Assembly: GCA_017416055.1 (NCBI GenBank)
Contig: JAFQDI010000027.1
Location: forward strand, 1 to 10,606
Direction of reading: 5' to 3'
Length of the DNA: 10,606 bases
Origin: Lachnospiraceae bacterium
GTDB lineage: Bacteria > Bacillota_A > Clostridia > Lachnospirales > Lachnospiraceae
A program made the position numbers and the translations under genes. The first letter of the stretch is position 1, and each line of letters opens with the position of its first letter. Below are positions 1-8,129 of the stretch, piece after piece. The notes below the pieces were generated by a model. It was given only the letters and a program-made list of their open reading frames with translations, was not told where the DNA came from and did not search any database.

Positions 1-927
1 ATACACTCAGTTCCAATTCTGCGCCGCTGAGAACAAAGAACAAGCAAACAACGGAGCGGTCCATTTGTCCGCTCGTTCCATCAGATCGTGGGACAACGGA
101 CACAGGTTACAGAACATGGTTCCCAGCATCATACATACCAAAAGGGAAGAGAAATGAATATGTACACCGCCGATTTCAAACTCTATCATGGACAACGCCA
201 CCGTCAGAAAAACAAAAACAATCGTCAGGGACAGACGGTTGCTGTTGGAGTTGAACATCTTCTCCAACTGGGTCAATACCCAACCCATGAACGCACCCAA
301 AATCAGAGAAAGTCCGATCTCCAATATCGGCTCCACCACGATGGAAGTCAGATCAAAGCTTCCATTGTGCAGGGCCATCGCCACCCCAAAAGATACCGCA
401 AACACAATCAAACCTACCGCATCGTCCAGCGCAACAACGGGGAGCAGAATGTCGGTCAGTTTTCCCTTCGCCTTATACTGGCGGACAACCATCAGCGTAG
501 CCGCCGGTGCTGTCGCGGTCGCGATCGCTCCCAGCGTGAGAACCGTGGGGAGGGGAAGACGGTCGCCCAAAAACAGGTGAAGAACAAACAGTGCAACATC
601 CACAAAAATCGTAGCTACAAAAGCCTGCACAATACCGACGATGGTCGCCTGACGTCCGGTCTGACGAAGCTGGGACAGACGGAACTCGTTTCCGATAGCA
701 AAGGCGATAAAGCCCAACGCCACCTCGGAAATCAATCCAAATTCTGCCACATTCTCATGGGAATTAAATCCGATTCCCCCAATATTCAATGCACCCAGAC
801 AGTAAGGGCCCACCAGCACACCCGCGATCAGATATGCGGTTACAGACGGAAGCTTCAGGGGTTTCAGTACACGGGTCATCATCAAACCCGCAAATAACGC
901 AATCGAAAGTGATAATAAAGTTGCCAT
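1..927 (-). pseudogene. CPA2-family Na+/H+ antiporter (KefB/NapA-like), frameshifted near its 3' part and running off the window
   Basis: This is an inner-membrane monovalent cation/proton exchanger of the CPA2 superfamily. The ATG at 927 follows a GAGG ribosome binding site seven bases upstream. The first 295 or so residues are a normal core: an N-terminal LPSVTAYLIAGVLVGP helix (residues 26-41), a TATAPAAT stretch (137-144) and an aspartate pair D168-D169 in VALDDAVGL, at the place of the ion-binding DD motif of electrogenic members such as NhaA and NapA. The open frame stops at 7-9 after 306 residues. Its last residues (ACSLFSAAQNWN) look unlike the family, whereas the neighbouring frame reads LFFVLSGAELELSV, a typical CPA2 sequence, up to the window edge. 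A one-base loss near 41-50 explains this. Full family members are usually about 380-420 residues. The break could be a real mutation or a sequence error. The gene has its own promoter at 978-1006. Confidence 0.82.
41..50 (-). other. Apparent -1 frameshift site in the CPA2 antiporter gene
   Basis: Upstream of this point the conserved frame reads KWTAPLF. Downstream the conserved frame is LFFVLSGAELELSV, encoded by bases 43 to 2 in a different frame. One extra base next to the GC at 44-45 would give PLF-V-LFFVLSGAELEL, a continuous CPA2 motif. I see no long homopolymer or slippery heptamer, so programmed frameshifting is not suggested. The exact base cannot be fixed from one sequence. Confidence 0.75.
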
Positions 928-977
928 ATCAACGCCTCTTTTCCATACATAAAATCAGTGCCCGAAAGCACCAACAG

Positions 978-1006
978 ATAATAGCACTTTCAGACACCGA
1001 TTTCAA
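978..1006 (-). promoter_or_regulatory. Sigma-A type promoter for the CPA2 antiporter gene
   Basis: On the minus strand a TTGAAA -35 box (1001-1006) and a TATTAT -10 box (978-983) are separated by exactly 17 bases. A TG lies one base upstream of the -10 box (extended -10). Both boxes match the consensus at five of six positions. Transcription would start near 971, giving a leader of roughly 45 bases. The leader holds a small inverted repeat, GTGC-TTTCGG-GCAC at about 958-971. The hairpin is too short for a confident regulatory call. This suggests the antiporter can be expressed independently of the upstream operon. Confidence 0.7.
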
Positions 1007-1021
1007 GTTCATTAATCATGG

Positions 1022-1037
1022 TTTTTGAGCCCAAAAA
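1022..1037. other. AT-rich inverted repeat between the mrp-like operon and the antiporter gene
   Basis: TTTTTG and CAAAAA arms of six bases flank a four-base AGCC loop in the 131-base gap after the last operon gene. On the plus strand a run of eight T follows four bases later, which resembles a terminator, but no plus-strand gene leads into it. On the minus strand, the direction of the operon, no T-run follows. It is therefore not a convincing end of the operon, and read-through into the antiporter gene remains possible. The rest of the gap holds the promoter described separately. Confidence 0.3.
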
Positions 1038-1058
1038 TCACTTTTTTTTAGTCATTTT

Positions 1059-3215
1059 TTAGAAAAACGCCGACACCAACAAATAAATCAAGGTCGCACA
1101 AAGTCCGATGCAGAACAAAATCAATCCGTAGGACAGGCTTCGTTCAATAAAACTGCTGTTCTCTTTGAACGCAGAATATTTCAGAACAAACCAATGCTCC
1201 AAGTCTTTTTTGTGAGGATGATTTTTCCAGATCGTTTTATTCAGCACCACCTCTGTCCGATTCAGAAATGCCCCCAGTGCATGGGTAAACTCATTTCCTT
1301 CTTCCAACTCGATTACTTTAGGGCTGTCACGATAGACGGTCTTTCGCAACAGTACCACCAAACCGTCCGTTAAAATATCCATACAGCCGGTGACCAGATT
1401 TCCCACCGCGATTAGCCAGCCGATTAGTACGTCAGTCATCCGATCAAGCACGGTACAAATTCCGCCCGCCACATTGGGAATCAACTTCAGCACCACCGGT
1501 CTGTATATCCGATCTTCCAAATCCATCCACTTCGGCCAGCGATCCACGTATACCGTGCTTCCGTCCGGCACCTTTTTCATTAACAGGCCTCGTACCACAA
1601 GCAAATACACTGACGCACCGATCAGAATGGAAATCACGCTTCCTTTTAAGTTTACCCATGCGAAATAATGTACTGCATGTCCGCTATGACTTACTCCCAT
1701 AAAGGACTGCGCCATATCTGCCGCGCTATCCATAAACGCCTGAGGGAATGTTCCCAATACAGGGATAAGAACCGCTCCTGCAGCCAGCGCAAAAGCACTT
1801 ACCGGTTTCATATAGATTTTCTTTTCGTCGTAATGCTTCTGGAGTTCGATATCCACATTTTTCTCTATGAAGACAGCTACAAACAGCTTGCACATATAGG
1901 CGATTGTCAGGCCTCCGCTGATCAGAAATATCCACTCTACCCCTTGCATCTGCCAGGTAGTAAATATGGTCGATGCAGCATGGCCCCCTTCCAGTTCGTG
2001 AATATATTCCACAATACTCTCATGGAGCAAGGTTTTACTCACATATCCACTCCACAAGGGGAATCCGCCCAACCCCAGTGCACCCATCAGATAGATGACA
2101 GCCAACAACGGCTTTTTCCGTCCGAACCCGCGAATATCATTCAGGTTCAGCTTGTGTGTATTCATATAGATCACTCCGGCTGCCATAAACAGCACCAGTT
2201 TAAACACCGAGTGATTGAGCATATGGAGAAATGTTCCTCGCACTGCCAAGACATTTTCCTCGCCCAACAGTCCCTGCATTCCGACACCCACCAGGATAAA
2301 CCCGATCTGAGAAACAGATGAGCAGGCAAGCGTCCGCTTGAAATCAACAGAAAATACCGCCAACAACGCTCCAAAAAACATGGCAATTGCACCGATCATC
2401 AGCATCAATGCACCCCATGGTGCATCGTGGAGCAAAATCTTGCCGCCAATCACCAGAATACCGAAAATACCGGTCTTCGTCAAACTACCGGATAATAGCG
2501 CACTGGCCGGAGCCGGTGCCACCGGATGTGCCTTCGGAAGCCAGATATGCAGTGGAAATGCTCCCGCCTTCGCACCGAATCCCACCAGCAGACAAGTTGC
2601 CGCCACATACACATTTTTTCCCCGGCAGGCCTCGTGCAATTCGTCAATCACCAGTGTTCCCGCCTGATCATACAGTAAGAACAGACCCATGAGCATGACC
2701 AGTCCTCCGATCACCGCAACCGCCAGATAGGTCGCTCCGGCTCTCATCGCCTCTTCTTTCTCGTCCTGTACCACCCACACATAGGACGCCAGTGACATGA
2801 TTTCAAAAAATATAAATGTGGTATACAAATCAGCGGACAAAAAAACCGCCTCCGTAGCCCCCAGCGTCACCAACTGGAACAGATAATACCGATTTCGGTT
2901 CCGATAATGGCGAAAATATTCCGGTGAAAACAGCGAGGTCATCATCCACATAAACGAAGCGATCACGCCGTAAATCGCTCTAAACCCATCTACGGTAAAG
3001 GTCAGTCCAAACCCGCACACACCCGGAAGCTCAACGATTTCTCCGTCCATTTTGGACAAGCTCAGAAGCAGTAACAGGGAAAGCACGAATTCCAGAATAG
3101 TCACCACTCCGACTAATCCGTCTCTGACTCTCTTTGACCGCCTTCCGATCAAATAGGACAAGAAGGCCGCCGCCATGGGCATAAAGATGATCAGACAGAC
3201 CAAACAGTTCATCAT
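1059..3215 (-). CDS. NuoL/HyfB-like proton-conducting subunit of Mrp-type complex, with long C-terminal extension
   Basis: This is the last operon gene and a large polytopic membrane protein of the NuoL/M/N family (proton_antipo_M domain), resembling NuoL and hydrogenase-4 HyfB/HycC. Counting from the ATG at 3215 (718 aa), it keeps the ion-path residues: E138 in FIFFEIMSL, K216 in GFGAKAGAFPLHIWLPKAHPVAPAPAS, K247 in SGSLTKTG, H335 and K339 in LNHSVFKLVLF, and K394 in SGYVSKTLL. The core ends near residue 500. It is followed by a linker, about 200 residues with further hydrophobic segments, and a final hydrophobic helix (roughly 695-718). A simple NuoM-like subunit is about 490 residues. In-frame GTG (3221) lies only three bases from the AAAGGAGG site, so ATG at 3215, nine bases away, is preferred. 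It may fill the place of the N-terminal part of MrpA. Confidence 0.88.
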   Translation of the reverse strand: MMNCLVCLIIFMPMAAAFLSYLIGRRSKRVRDGLVGVVTILEFVLSLLLLLSLSKMDGEIVELPGVCGFGLTFTVDGFRAIYGVIASFMWMMTSLFSPEYFRHYRNRNRYYLFQLVTLGATEAVFLSADLYTTFIFFEIMSLASYVWVVQDEKEEAMRAGATYLAVAVIGGLVMLMGLFLLYDQAGTLVIDELHEACRGKNVYVAATCLLVGFGAKAGAFPLHIWLPKAHPVAPAPASALLSGSLTKTGIFGILVIGGKILLHDAPWGALMLMIGAIAMFFGALLAVFSVDFKRTLACSSVSQIGFILVGVGMQGLLGEENVLAVRGTFLHMLNHSVFKLVLFMAAGVIYMNTHKLNLNDIRGFGRKKPLLAVIYLMGALGLGGFPLWSGYVSKTLLHESIVEYIHELEGGHAASTIFTTWQMQGVEWIFLISGGLTIAYMCKLFVAVFIEKNVDIELQKHYDEKKIYMKPVSAFALAAGAVLIPVLGTFPQAFMDSAADMAQSFMGVSHSGHAVHYFAWVNLKGSVISILIGASVYLLVVRGLLMKKVPDGSTVYVDRWPKWMDLEDRIYRPVVLKLIPNVAGGICTVLDRMTDVLIGWLIAVGNLVTGCMDILTDGLVVLLRKTVYRDSPKVIELEEGNEFTHALGAFLNRTEVVLNKTIWKNHPHKKDLEHWFVLKYSAFKENSSFIERSLSYGLILFCIGLCATLIYLLVSAFF

Positions 3216-3224
3216 CAGCACTCT

Positions 3225-3232
3225 CCTCCTTT
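3225..3232 (-). promoter_or_regulatory. Ribosome binding site that sets the start of the NuoL-like gene
   Basis: AAAGGAGG on the minus strand lies nine bases upstream of ATG at 3215 but only three bases from an in-frame GTG at 3221. The spacing favours the ATG, so the protein is more likely 718 than 720 residues. Confidence 0.65.
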
Positions 3233-3233
3233 A

Positions 3234-4706
3234 TCAATATCCGTTGGCAATTTTTCCAAAGAATTCAATCAATGGTTCCGAAAACCACCCCAGCAAAATC
3301 ACGCCCGCCGCGCAAATCAGCAGCGGTACACACATTTTCCAGGTAGGATCCTTGATTTCTCGGATAGCCGATCCGTCAAAATCCTCTTTCGTAAAAAAGG
3401 CGCGTGTCACCACACTGAACAGATAAATCGCCGTTAACAGGGCAGAAATCAGCAGACATGCCACTCCGAAATAGGCAAGGGTTACACCGCTGTCCACCGC
3501 TGCTGCTGTCAGATTCCATTTGCTGATAAATCCGGCAAAACCGGGAACACCAACCAAGCCTAACGCAGACACAGTGAAGGTTCCGAATACGATGGGCATC
3601 TGTTTTCCCATCCCATCCATTTCATAAACATAATGCTTCCCGGTCTGATGCATAAATGAACCGGCACAGAGGAATGTACACATCTTCATCACGCCATGGC
3701 ACACAAAGTGAGCCAATGCGCCCACCAGGCCCAACGGTGTCATCAAGGTCACGCCAAACACAATGTAGGACAAATTGCTCACCGTAGAAAATGCCAGTCT
3801 TCGTTTGATGTGAGTCTCCTTTACCGCCCGGCTGCAACCATACACGATGGTAAACATGGCAAAAGCCATTACTGCATACTGCACCCAGGTTCCACGCAAA
3901 AACGCCACGCCAAAGCTGTAATAGGTCAGACGAATGATGGCGAAGGCACCGGCATTGACCACCGCCACCGCATGGAGCAGCGCGGTGACCGGTGTGGGTG
4001 CCACGCCCGCCTTAGGAAGCCAGGATGACAACGGCCAGATCGCTGCTTTCACACCGAATCCCATGAACGCAAAGAAATAGATCCACAAAAGCAGGGATGC
4101 CTTATCTCCCACCCGGGACATGTTCAGCACTCCGCCATATACGAAGTCACAAGACTCACCATACACAATGATGAATACCATCGCCATCAATGCGAACGCC
4201 GCGCCTCCCAGGGAATAGTACAGGTACTTTCTTGCCGCATGGATGGATTCCCGATTCAACGCATGAACGACCAACGGTACGGTGGTCAACGTAAGCAGCT
4301 CATAGAAGAAATACATGGTCATCATATCGTGGGCAAAAGAAATTCCCAAGGTAACTCCATACGTCATACCATAGAACAGAAAAAAGGTCTTCTCGTTCTT
4401 TTCCTGTTCCATGTACTCAAAGGCATAGAGCGTCGCAAGAGGCCACAAAATCGAAATCAGGCCGGCAAACACCATGCTCATTCCATCGATCTTAAAGGAG
4501 ATGGACAGATTGTGAACGAAACGAACCACATGGATGCTTTCCGTCGTTCCTCCGAGGATCAACACCCACACAATAACCGAAGTCACCAGAACTACCGCCT
4601 CAAGGCAGAACAGCATATGTCCTCTCTTGGAAAAAGGAATGAGTGAAATCAAAACACTGCCCAAAACAGGAAGCAATATCGCCACTAAAATCCAATACTC
4701 GTTCAT
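3234..4706 (-). CDS. NuoM/MrpD-like antiporter subunit, second of two 490-aa paralogues
   Basis: This polytopic membrane subunit belongs to the NuoL/M/N family and likely forms one of the ion-translocating modules of the complex. At 490 residues it is a usual length. Visible family residues are E136 in MYFFYELLTL, K220 in GFGVKAAIWPLSSWLPKAG, the helix-breaking APTPVTALLHA stretch (236-246), H337 and K341 in VCHGVMKMCTF, and K396 in FAGFISKWNL. The lysine usually seen just after the SALLHA-type motif is replaced by asparagine (N251 in AVVNAG), unlike the other three large subunits. It has the same length as the upstream gene and shares distinctive stretches with it (YAFEYM, GGVLNMS, FLRG-WVQ, GFISKW), so the pair are tandem duplicates. 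The ATG at 4706 follows GAGGTG. The gap to the upstream gene is 15 bases and to the downstream start 18 bases. Confidence 0.9.
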   Translation of the reverse strand: MNEYWILVAILLPVLGSVLISLIPFSKRGHMLFCLEAVVLVTSVIVWVLILGGTTESIHVVRFVHNLSISFKIDGMSMVFAGLISILWPLATLYAFEYMEQEKNEKTFFLFYGMTYGVTLGISFAHDMMTMYFFYELLTLTTVPLVVHALNRESIHAARKYLYYSLGGAAFALMAMVFIIVYGESCDFVYGGVLNMSRVGDKASLLLWIYFFAFMGFGVKAAIWPLSSWLPKAGVAPTPVTALLHAVAVVNAGAFAIIRLTYYSFGVAFLRGTWVQYAVMAFAMFTIVYGCSRAVKETHIKRRLAFSTVSNLSYIVFGVTLMTPLGLVGALAHFVCHGVMKMCTFLCAGSFMHQTGKHYVYEMDGMGKQMPIVFGTFTVSALGLVGVPGFAGFISKWNLTAAAVDSGVTLAYFGVACLLISALLTAIYLFSVVTRAFFTKEDFDGSAIREIKDPTWKMCVPLLICAAGVILLGWFSEPLIEFFGKIANGY

Positions 4707-4721
4707 TTGACACCTCGCCCT

Positions 4722-6194
4722 TTACATCACCGCCTGAACAATCTGAGCGATCAGATCCTTCAGCGGATTAGGGAAAAGTCCCAGTCCAATGGCAAGCAAT
4801 CCCAACACCAACAATGGAATCAACATCGTCAAATTCGGCTCTCTTTTCTTCAACTTCCCATAATCAAACTCTTCTCCCGGCAAAAATCCACCAATCGTAA
4901 TGGGAAGCAGATATCCGGCAGTAAGAAGTGCGCTCAACAGTAAAACCACCGGTCCCAACCAGGTAAACACCTGAATTCCGGACTCCAGTGCTCCCATCGC
5001 CAAATACCATTTGCTGATAAAGCCGCTGGCAGGTGGAATACCAATCAGTGCCACCGATGCAAAGGTGTAACACCAGATCGTTACCGGCATTTCTTTTCCG
5101 ATTCCCTTCAGTTCATCTACCGTTGTCTTTCCGGTCCTATAAATGATTGCTCCTGCACCAAGAAACAGAGTAGACTTGATTACCGCGTGAAAAACCACAT
5201 GAAGCAGCGAACCGGTAAGCGCCTGAGGCTGAAGCAGTGCCATACCGAACAAGATGTAGGATACCTGGCTGACCGTCGAATAAGCCAGACGTTTTTTCAG
5301 AAGTTTTTCGCGATATGCCAGCATGGATCCCATGAAAACCGTAGTCAAAGACAGAATCAACCAGGCGGTCTGTACCCAAGATCCACGCAGGAAATCTGCT
5401 CCGAACAGGTAGAATACCACGCGCAGAATACCCAAAACACCCATTTTCACAATAATACCGGACATAACCGCGCTGGCAGGCGCAGGTGCCACAGGATGGG
5501 CAGTCGGCAGCCATGCATGAAAAGGAAACATTCCGGCCTTCACGCTGAAGCCAACAATCATGGAAAATGCAACCAGGAGAAGCAATCCTTCGTTTCCGGT
5601 TACTGCACTCATATTTAGCACTCCGCCGGCACTAAATTCCAGCGTCAGTGCATATTTGTTCAGGAAATACAGGCCAAACAGTACCATATATGCTCCAAAC
5701 AGGGAGTAAAACAGATACTTCATTCCGCCTTTGATCGCCTCCTTCGTCTTCGAATGAAGGATTAACGGAAAAGAAAGCAGGGTCATCAACTCGTAAAACA
5801 GATAGAAGGTTAGCAGATTGCCGGCGAACACTAACGCCAGCAGCACACCAAATACCAGCACATAAAATCCGAAGTAACGCTTCTCTTCCTTCTCGTGTTT
5901 CATGTACTCAAACGCATATACCCCTGCAAGCAGCCAGACCAAAACCACGACACCGCCAAACAAACGTCCCGCCATATCCACGCGGAAAAAGATGTCCATG
6001 TTTTTACCAAGAGACAGTAATCTAAGTTCCTGCTCTCCACCCAAAATCACTATACCGGCCAGAATGGCGGTAATCATCAATGCGCCTCCGGTCACCGTCA
6101 GCAATGCGTTACGTTTTTTCCATTCCGGGCTGATCAATATTCCCAAGCCACACAGGACCGGAATCAATATCGCCACGATGATTAAGTAACTCAT
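4722..6194 (-). CDS. NuoM/MrpD-like antiporter subunit, first of two 490-aa paralogues
   Basis: This is a NuoL/M/N-family membrane subunit of 490 residues. All the usual ion-path residues are visible: E135 in FYLFYELMTLLS, K219 in VGFSVKAGMFPFHAWLP, the AHPVAPAPASAVMSG stretch (232-246) with K250 following, H336 and K340 in VFHAVIKSTLF, and K395 in SGFISKWYLAMG. The AHPVAPAPAS wording is shared with the 718-aa NuoL-like subunit and recalls hydrogenase-4 type subunits, while the overall sequence is closest to its 490-aa neighbour. The ATG at 6194 is preceded by AGGAG seven bases upstream. The 40-base gap after the MrpD-like gene shows no terminator or promoter, so it is read as part of the same operon. 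It is presumed to be an additional antiporter module in the same complex. Confidence 0.9.
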   Translation of the reverse strand: MSYLIIVAILIPVLCGLGILISPEWKKRNALLTVTGGALMITAILAGIVILGGEQELRLLSLGKNMDIFFRVDMAGRLFGGVVVLVWLLAGVYAFEYMKHEKEEKRYFGFYVLVFGVLLALVFAGNLLTFYLFYELMTLLSFPLILHSKTKEAIKGGMKYLFYSLFGAYMVLFGLYFLNKYALTLEFSAGGVLNMSAVTGNEGLLLLVAFSMIVGFSVKAGMFPFHAWLPTAHPVAPAPASAVMSGIIVKMGVLGILRVVFYLFGADFLRGSWVQTAWLILSLTTVFMGSMLAYREKLLKKRLAYSTVSQVSYILFGMALLQPQALTGSLLHVVFHAVIKSTLFLGAGAIIYRTGKTTVDELKGIGKEMPVTIWCYTFASVALIGIPPASGFISKWYLAMGALESGIQVFTWLGPVVLLLSALLTAGYLLPITIGGFLPGEEFDYGKLKKREPNLTMLIPLLVLGLLAIGLGLFPNPLKDLIAQIVQAVM

Positions 6195-6234
6195 ATCTTT
6201 TCTCCTCTCTCTTCACGATTGCTTTCCATCAATT

Positions 6235-7749
6235 TTATGAAAACTGACCAAGTCCCTCATTGATCAACTGAATGATGGGCTGAGAGGTCAATCCGAGAAC
6301 CAAGTTCACCACAATGAATAAAATAATCGCTGCCGTATACACTTTCTGGTCCCGGCAATGAACGCGTGTATATCCTTCCTGTTCTTCCTTTCCTGCCGGA
6401 ATCGGTGCATAAATACGGATCACCGTCTTCAGAAAGTAAATCGCATTTAACACAGTACTGATCGCCAAAACGATCAAGGTGGGAAACATCCGCCAGTTGG
6501 GAACGATTACTGCTGCTTCTGCAAACAGTAATTTACTCACGAAACCGGAGAACATCGGAATACCTACCATAGAGAAAGACCCCACCGCAAATCCGATACC
6601 GGCAATCTTGTTGCGGTATCCCGAACCGGTCAAATCCAAAAAGTGTCTGCTAAACTTTGAGGAATCGGTCAACCCGATCGCAGAGATAAACAACAGTGAC
6701 TTCGTTGCAGCATGAACCAGAATGTGGAAGATGCTGGCCACCATGCCTGACTCGGTTCCCAGGCCAAAGCCCATATAGATGTAACCGATCTGCGCCACAG
6801 AAGAAAAAGCGATCATTCTTCGAATATCATTCTCCCAAATCGCACTAACTGAACCGAAAATCATACCACAAAGGCCGAATACAAACAAAATGTTCAATAT
6901 ATGACTGCCCGCAATGTGTTCAAATCCAATCACTCGATAAAAAATCTTGATCAACAGGAAAATATATCCCTTTGACACCAAACTAGATAAAATCGCCGCG
7001 GAGGAAATCGTGGAATAACCGTATGCATCCGGAAGCCAGGAGTGAAAAGGAAATAACGCACTCTTGATAGCCAGACCTACCGTCATGATGCCGATTGAGA
7101 TTAACAGGGGGATCCGGTAAGTTCCTTCCGCCATCACCTCAGCCACCTTCTGCTGGATATTGGACATGAGCAAATGGCCGGTAAGATCATAGAGCATACA
7201 CAGCCCCATCAACAAAAGACCGGAGCCCAAAAGACTCATGATCATATAACGCACCGCTGCTTCGATGGTTCTTCCATTCTGTCGGATCATGATCAGACCA
7301 CAGGCAGAGATGGTATTGATCTCCACAAAAACGTAAGCGGTAAACAAATCATTGGTATAAACCAATGCAAACAAGGAGCTAAGCATCAGGTTCGTTAAAA
7401 TATAATAAATATTGTGCTTAGTGTACTCCACTTCCTCTAACAGCTTTTTCCGACCGCCGATCAGTGACAGCAGCATAATCACGCAGAAAAACAGAGCCAT
7501 ACCGGCTTCTAAGATACCTACGCGCAGCTCATTGCCCCAAGGTGCCGGGAAATGTCCCATCATGTAGGTGTAACTTCCGATTCCCGATTTACACAGATAA
7601 ATGAGGAGCCAGCCGGTCAGACCGCCACACACGGTAATCATCACCGTGTTCACCCATTTTGCCGCCTTCTCCTTTAACATGGAAGACGCGATCCCGGAAA
7701 ACATGGAGAGCATGATGGTAATAAACGGAACATTCTGTACGAATGACAT
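6235..7749 (-). CDS. mrpD: MrpD-like subunit of multisubunit Na+/H+ antiporter
   Basis: This NuoM/N-type channel subunit directly follows mrpC, the usual place of mrpD. From the ATG at 7749 it has 504 residues, with E143 in AYVFVEINTIS, K229 in VGLAIKSALFPFHSWLPDAY, H346 and K350 in VHAATKSLLF, and K406 in FSGFVSKLLFAEA. In MrpD the first glutamate and these lysines are needed for cation/proton exchange. The segment after the WLPDAY motif (GYSTISSAAILSSLVSKG) lacks the proline-rich TPxS form of the other three large subunits but keeps a lysine. An in-frame GTG at 7752 would overlap the mrpC stop by four bases. The ATG overlaps it by one base (TGATG) and has better spacing (seven bases) from AAAGGAGG. 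Translation is probably coupled to mrpC. Confidence 0.9.
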   Translation of the reverse strand: MSFVQNVPFITIMLSMFSGIASSMLKEKAAKWVNTVMITVCGGLTGWLLIYLCKSGIGSYTYMMGHFPAPWGNELRVGILEAGMALFFCVIMLLSLIGGRKKLLEEVEYTKHNIYYILTNLMLSSLFALVYTNDLFTAYVFVEINTISACGLIMIRQNGRTIEAAVRYMIMSLLGSGLLLMGLCMLYDLTGHLLMSNIQQKVAEVMAEGTYRIPLLISIGIMTVGLAIKSALFPFHSWLPDAYGYSTISSAAILSSLVSKGYIFLLIKIFYRVIGFEHIAGSHILNILFVFGLCGMIFGSVSAIWENDIRRMIAFSSVAQIGYIYMGFGLGTESGMVASIFHILVHAATKSLLFISAIGLTDSSKFSRHFLDLTGSGYRNKIAGIGFAVGSFSMVGIPMFSGFVSKLLFAEAAVIVPNWRMFPTLIVLAISTVLNAIYFLKTVIRIYAPIPAGKEEQEGYTRVHCRDQKVYTAAIILFIVVNLVLGLTSQPIIQLINEGLGQFS

Positions 7750-8126
7750 CACAGCCCCTCCTTTCGCAGGTTAGCTGAAATCTCATCCAGATCAAGGGTA
7801 TGATATCTCCGGTAGAGGCGGATCGTCAGTGAAAGCATCAATGCGGATACCGACACAGAGACGACGATTCCGGTCAACACCAATCCACTGGGGATCGGGT
7901 TGATATACACCGAGGGATCCTGATTTCCGTCGACAATAATAGGTGCCAGTCTTCCGGTGATATATCCTTTTTCCGCCAAAAACAGATAGATTGCAGCATC
8001 CATCATATCAAATCCGATGATTTTCTTTATCAGATTTTTCTGAAACAGAAGGTTTGCAAATCCGATGCCGAACAAAAGCATCGCAACCGCTTCACCGATA
8101 TTGGCAAGAAGATTCGGTCCAAACAT
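7749..8126 (-). CDS. mrpC: MrpC (NuoK-like) subunit of multisubunit Na+/H+ antiporter
   Basis: This small membrane subunit of 125 residues is homologous to NuoK of complex I and to MbhG. Three hydrophobic stretches are visible (about residues 5-28, 34-51 and 78-103). Between the second and third is a loop with QDPSVYINPIPSG, ending in the typical NPIPSGLVLTGIVVSVSVSA motif (76-95), the family's hallmark DPLPQALVLTAIVI-like sequence. The C-terminus is a charged tail (RLYRRYHTLDLDEISANLRKEG). In Mrp, MrpC joins the small-subunit domain to MrpD. The ATG at 8126 starts three bases after the mrpB stop. Its AAGGAGG ribosome site lies within the last mrpB codons, so translation is likely coupled. 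Confidence 0.92.
   Translation of the reverse strand: MFGPNLLANIGEAVAMLLFGIGFANLLFQKNLIKKIIGFDMMDAAIYLFLAEKGYITGRLAPIIVDGNQDPSVYINPIPSGLVLTGIVVSVSVSALMLSLTIRLYRRYHTLDLDEISANLRKEGL
7757..7764 (-). promoter_or_regulatory. Ribosome binding site inside the end of mrpC that sets the mrpD start
   Basis: AAAGGAGG, within the last mrpC codons, is seven bases from ATG at 7749 and four bases from the in-frame GTG at 7752. The ATG start, sharing one base with the mrpC TGA stop, is therefore preferred. Confidence 0.6.
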
Positions 8127-8129
8127 GGC

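Noticed and set aside
88..897. Long plus-strand open frame opposite the CPA2 antiporter
   Set aside because: The predicted protein is rich in Q, H, R and N with no hydrophobic core or family motif. It is the antisense shadow of a clear membrane protein gene.
1022..1049. Rho-independent terminator for the operon end
   Set aside because: The hairpin is AT-rich and the T-run lies on the plus-strand side, so it does not fit termination of the minus-strand operon.
1668..2321. Plus-strand open frame of 217 codons opposite the NuoL-like gene
   Set aside because: It shows composition typical of the reverse of a membrane protein and no recognisable domain or ribosome binding site.
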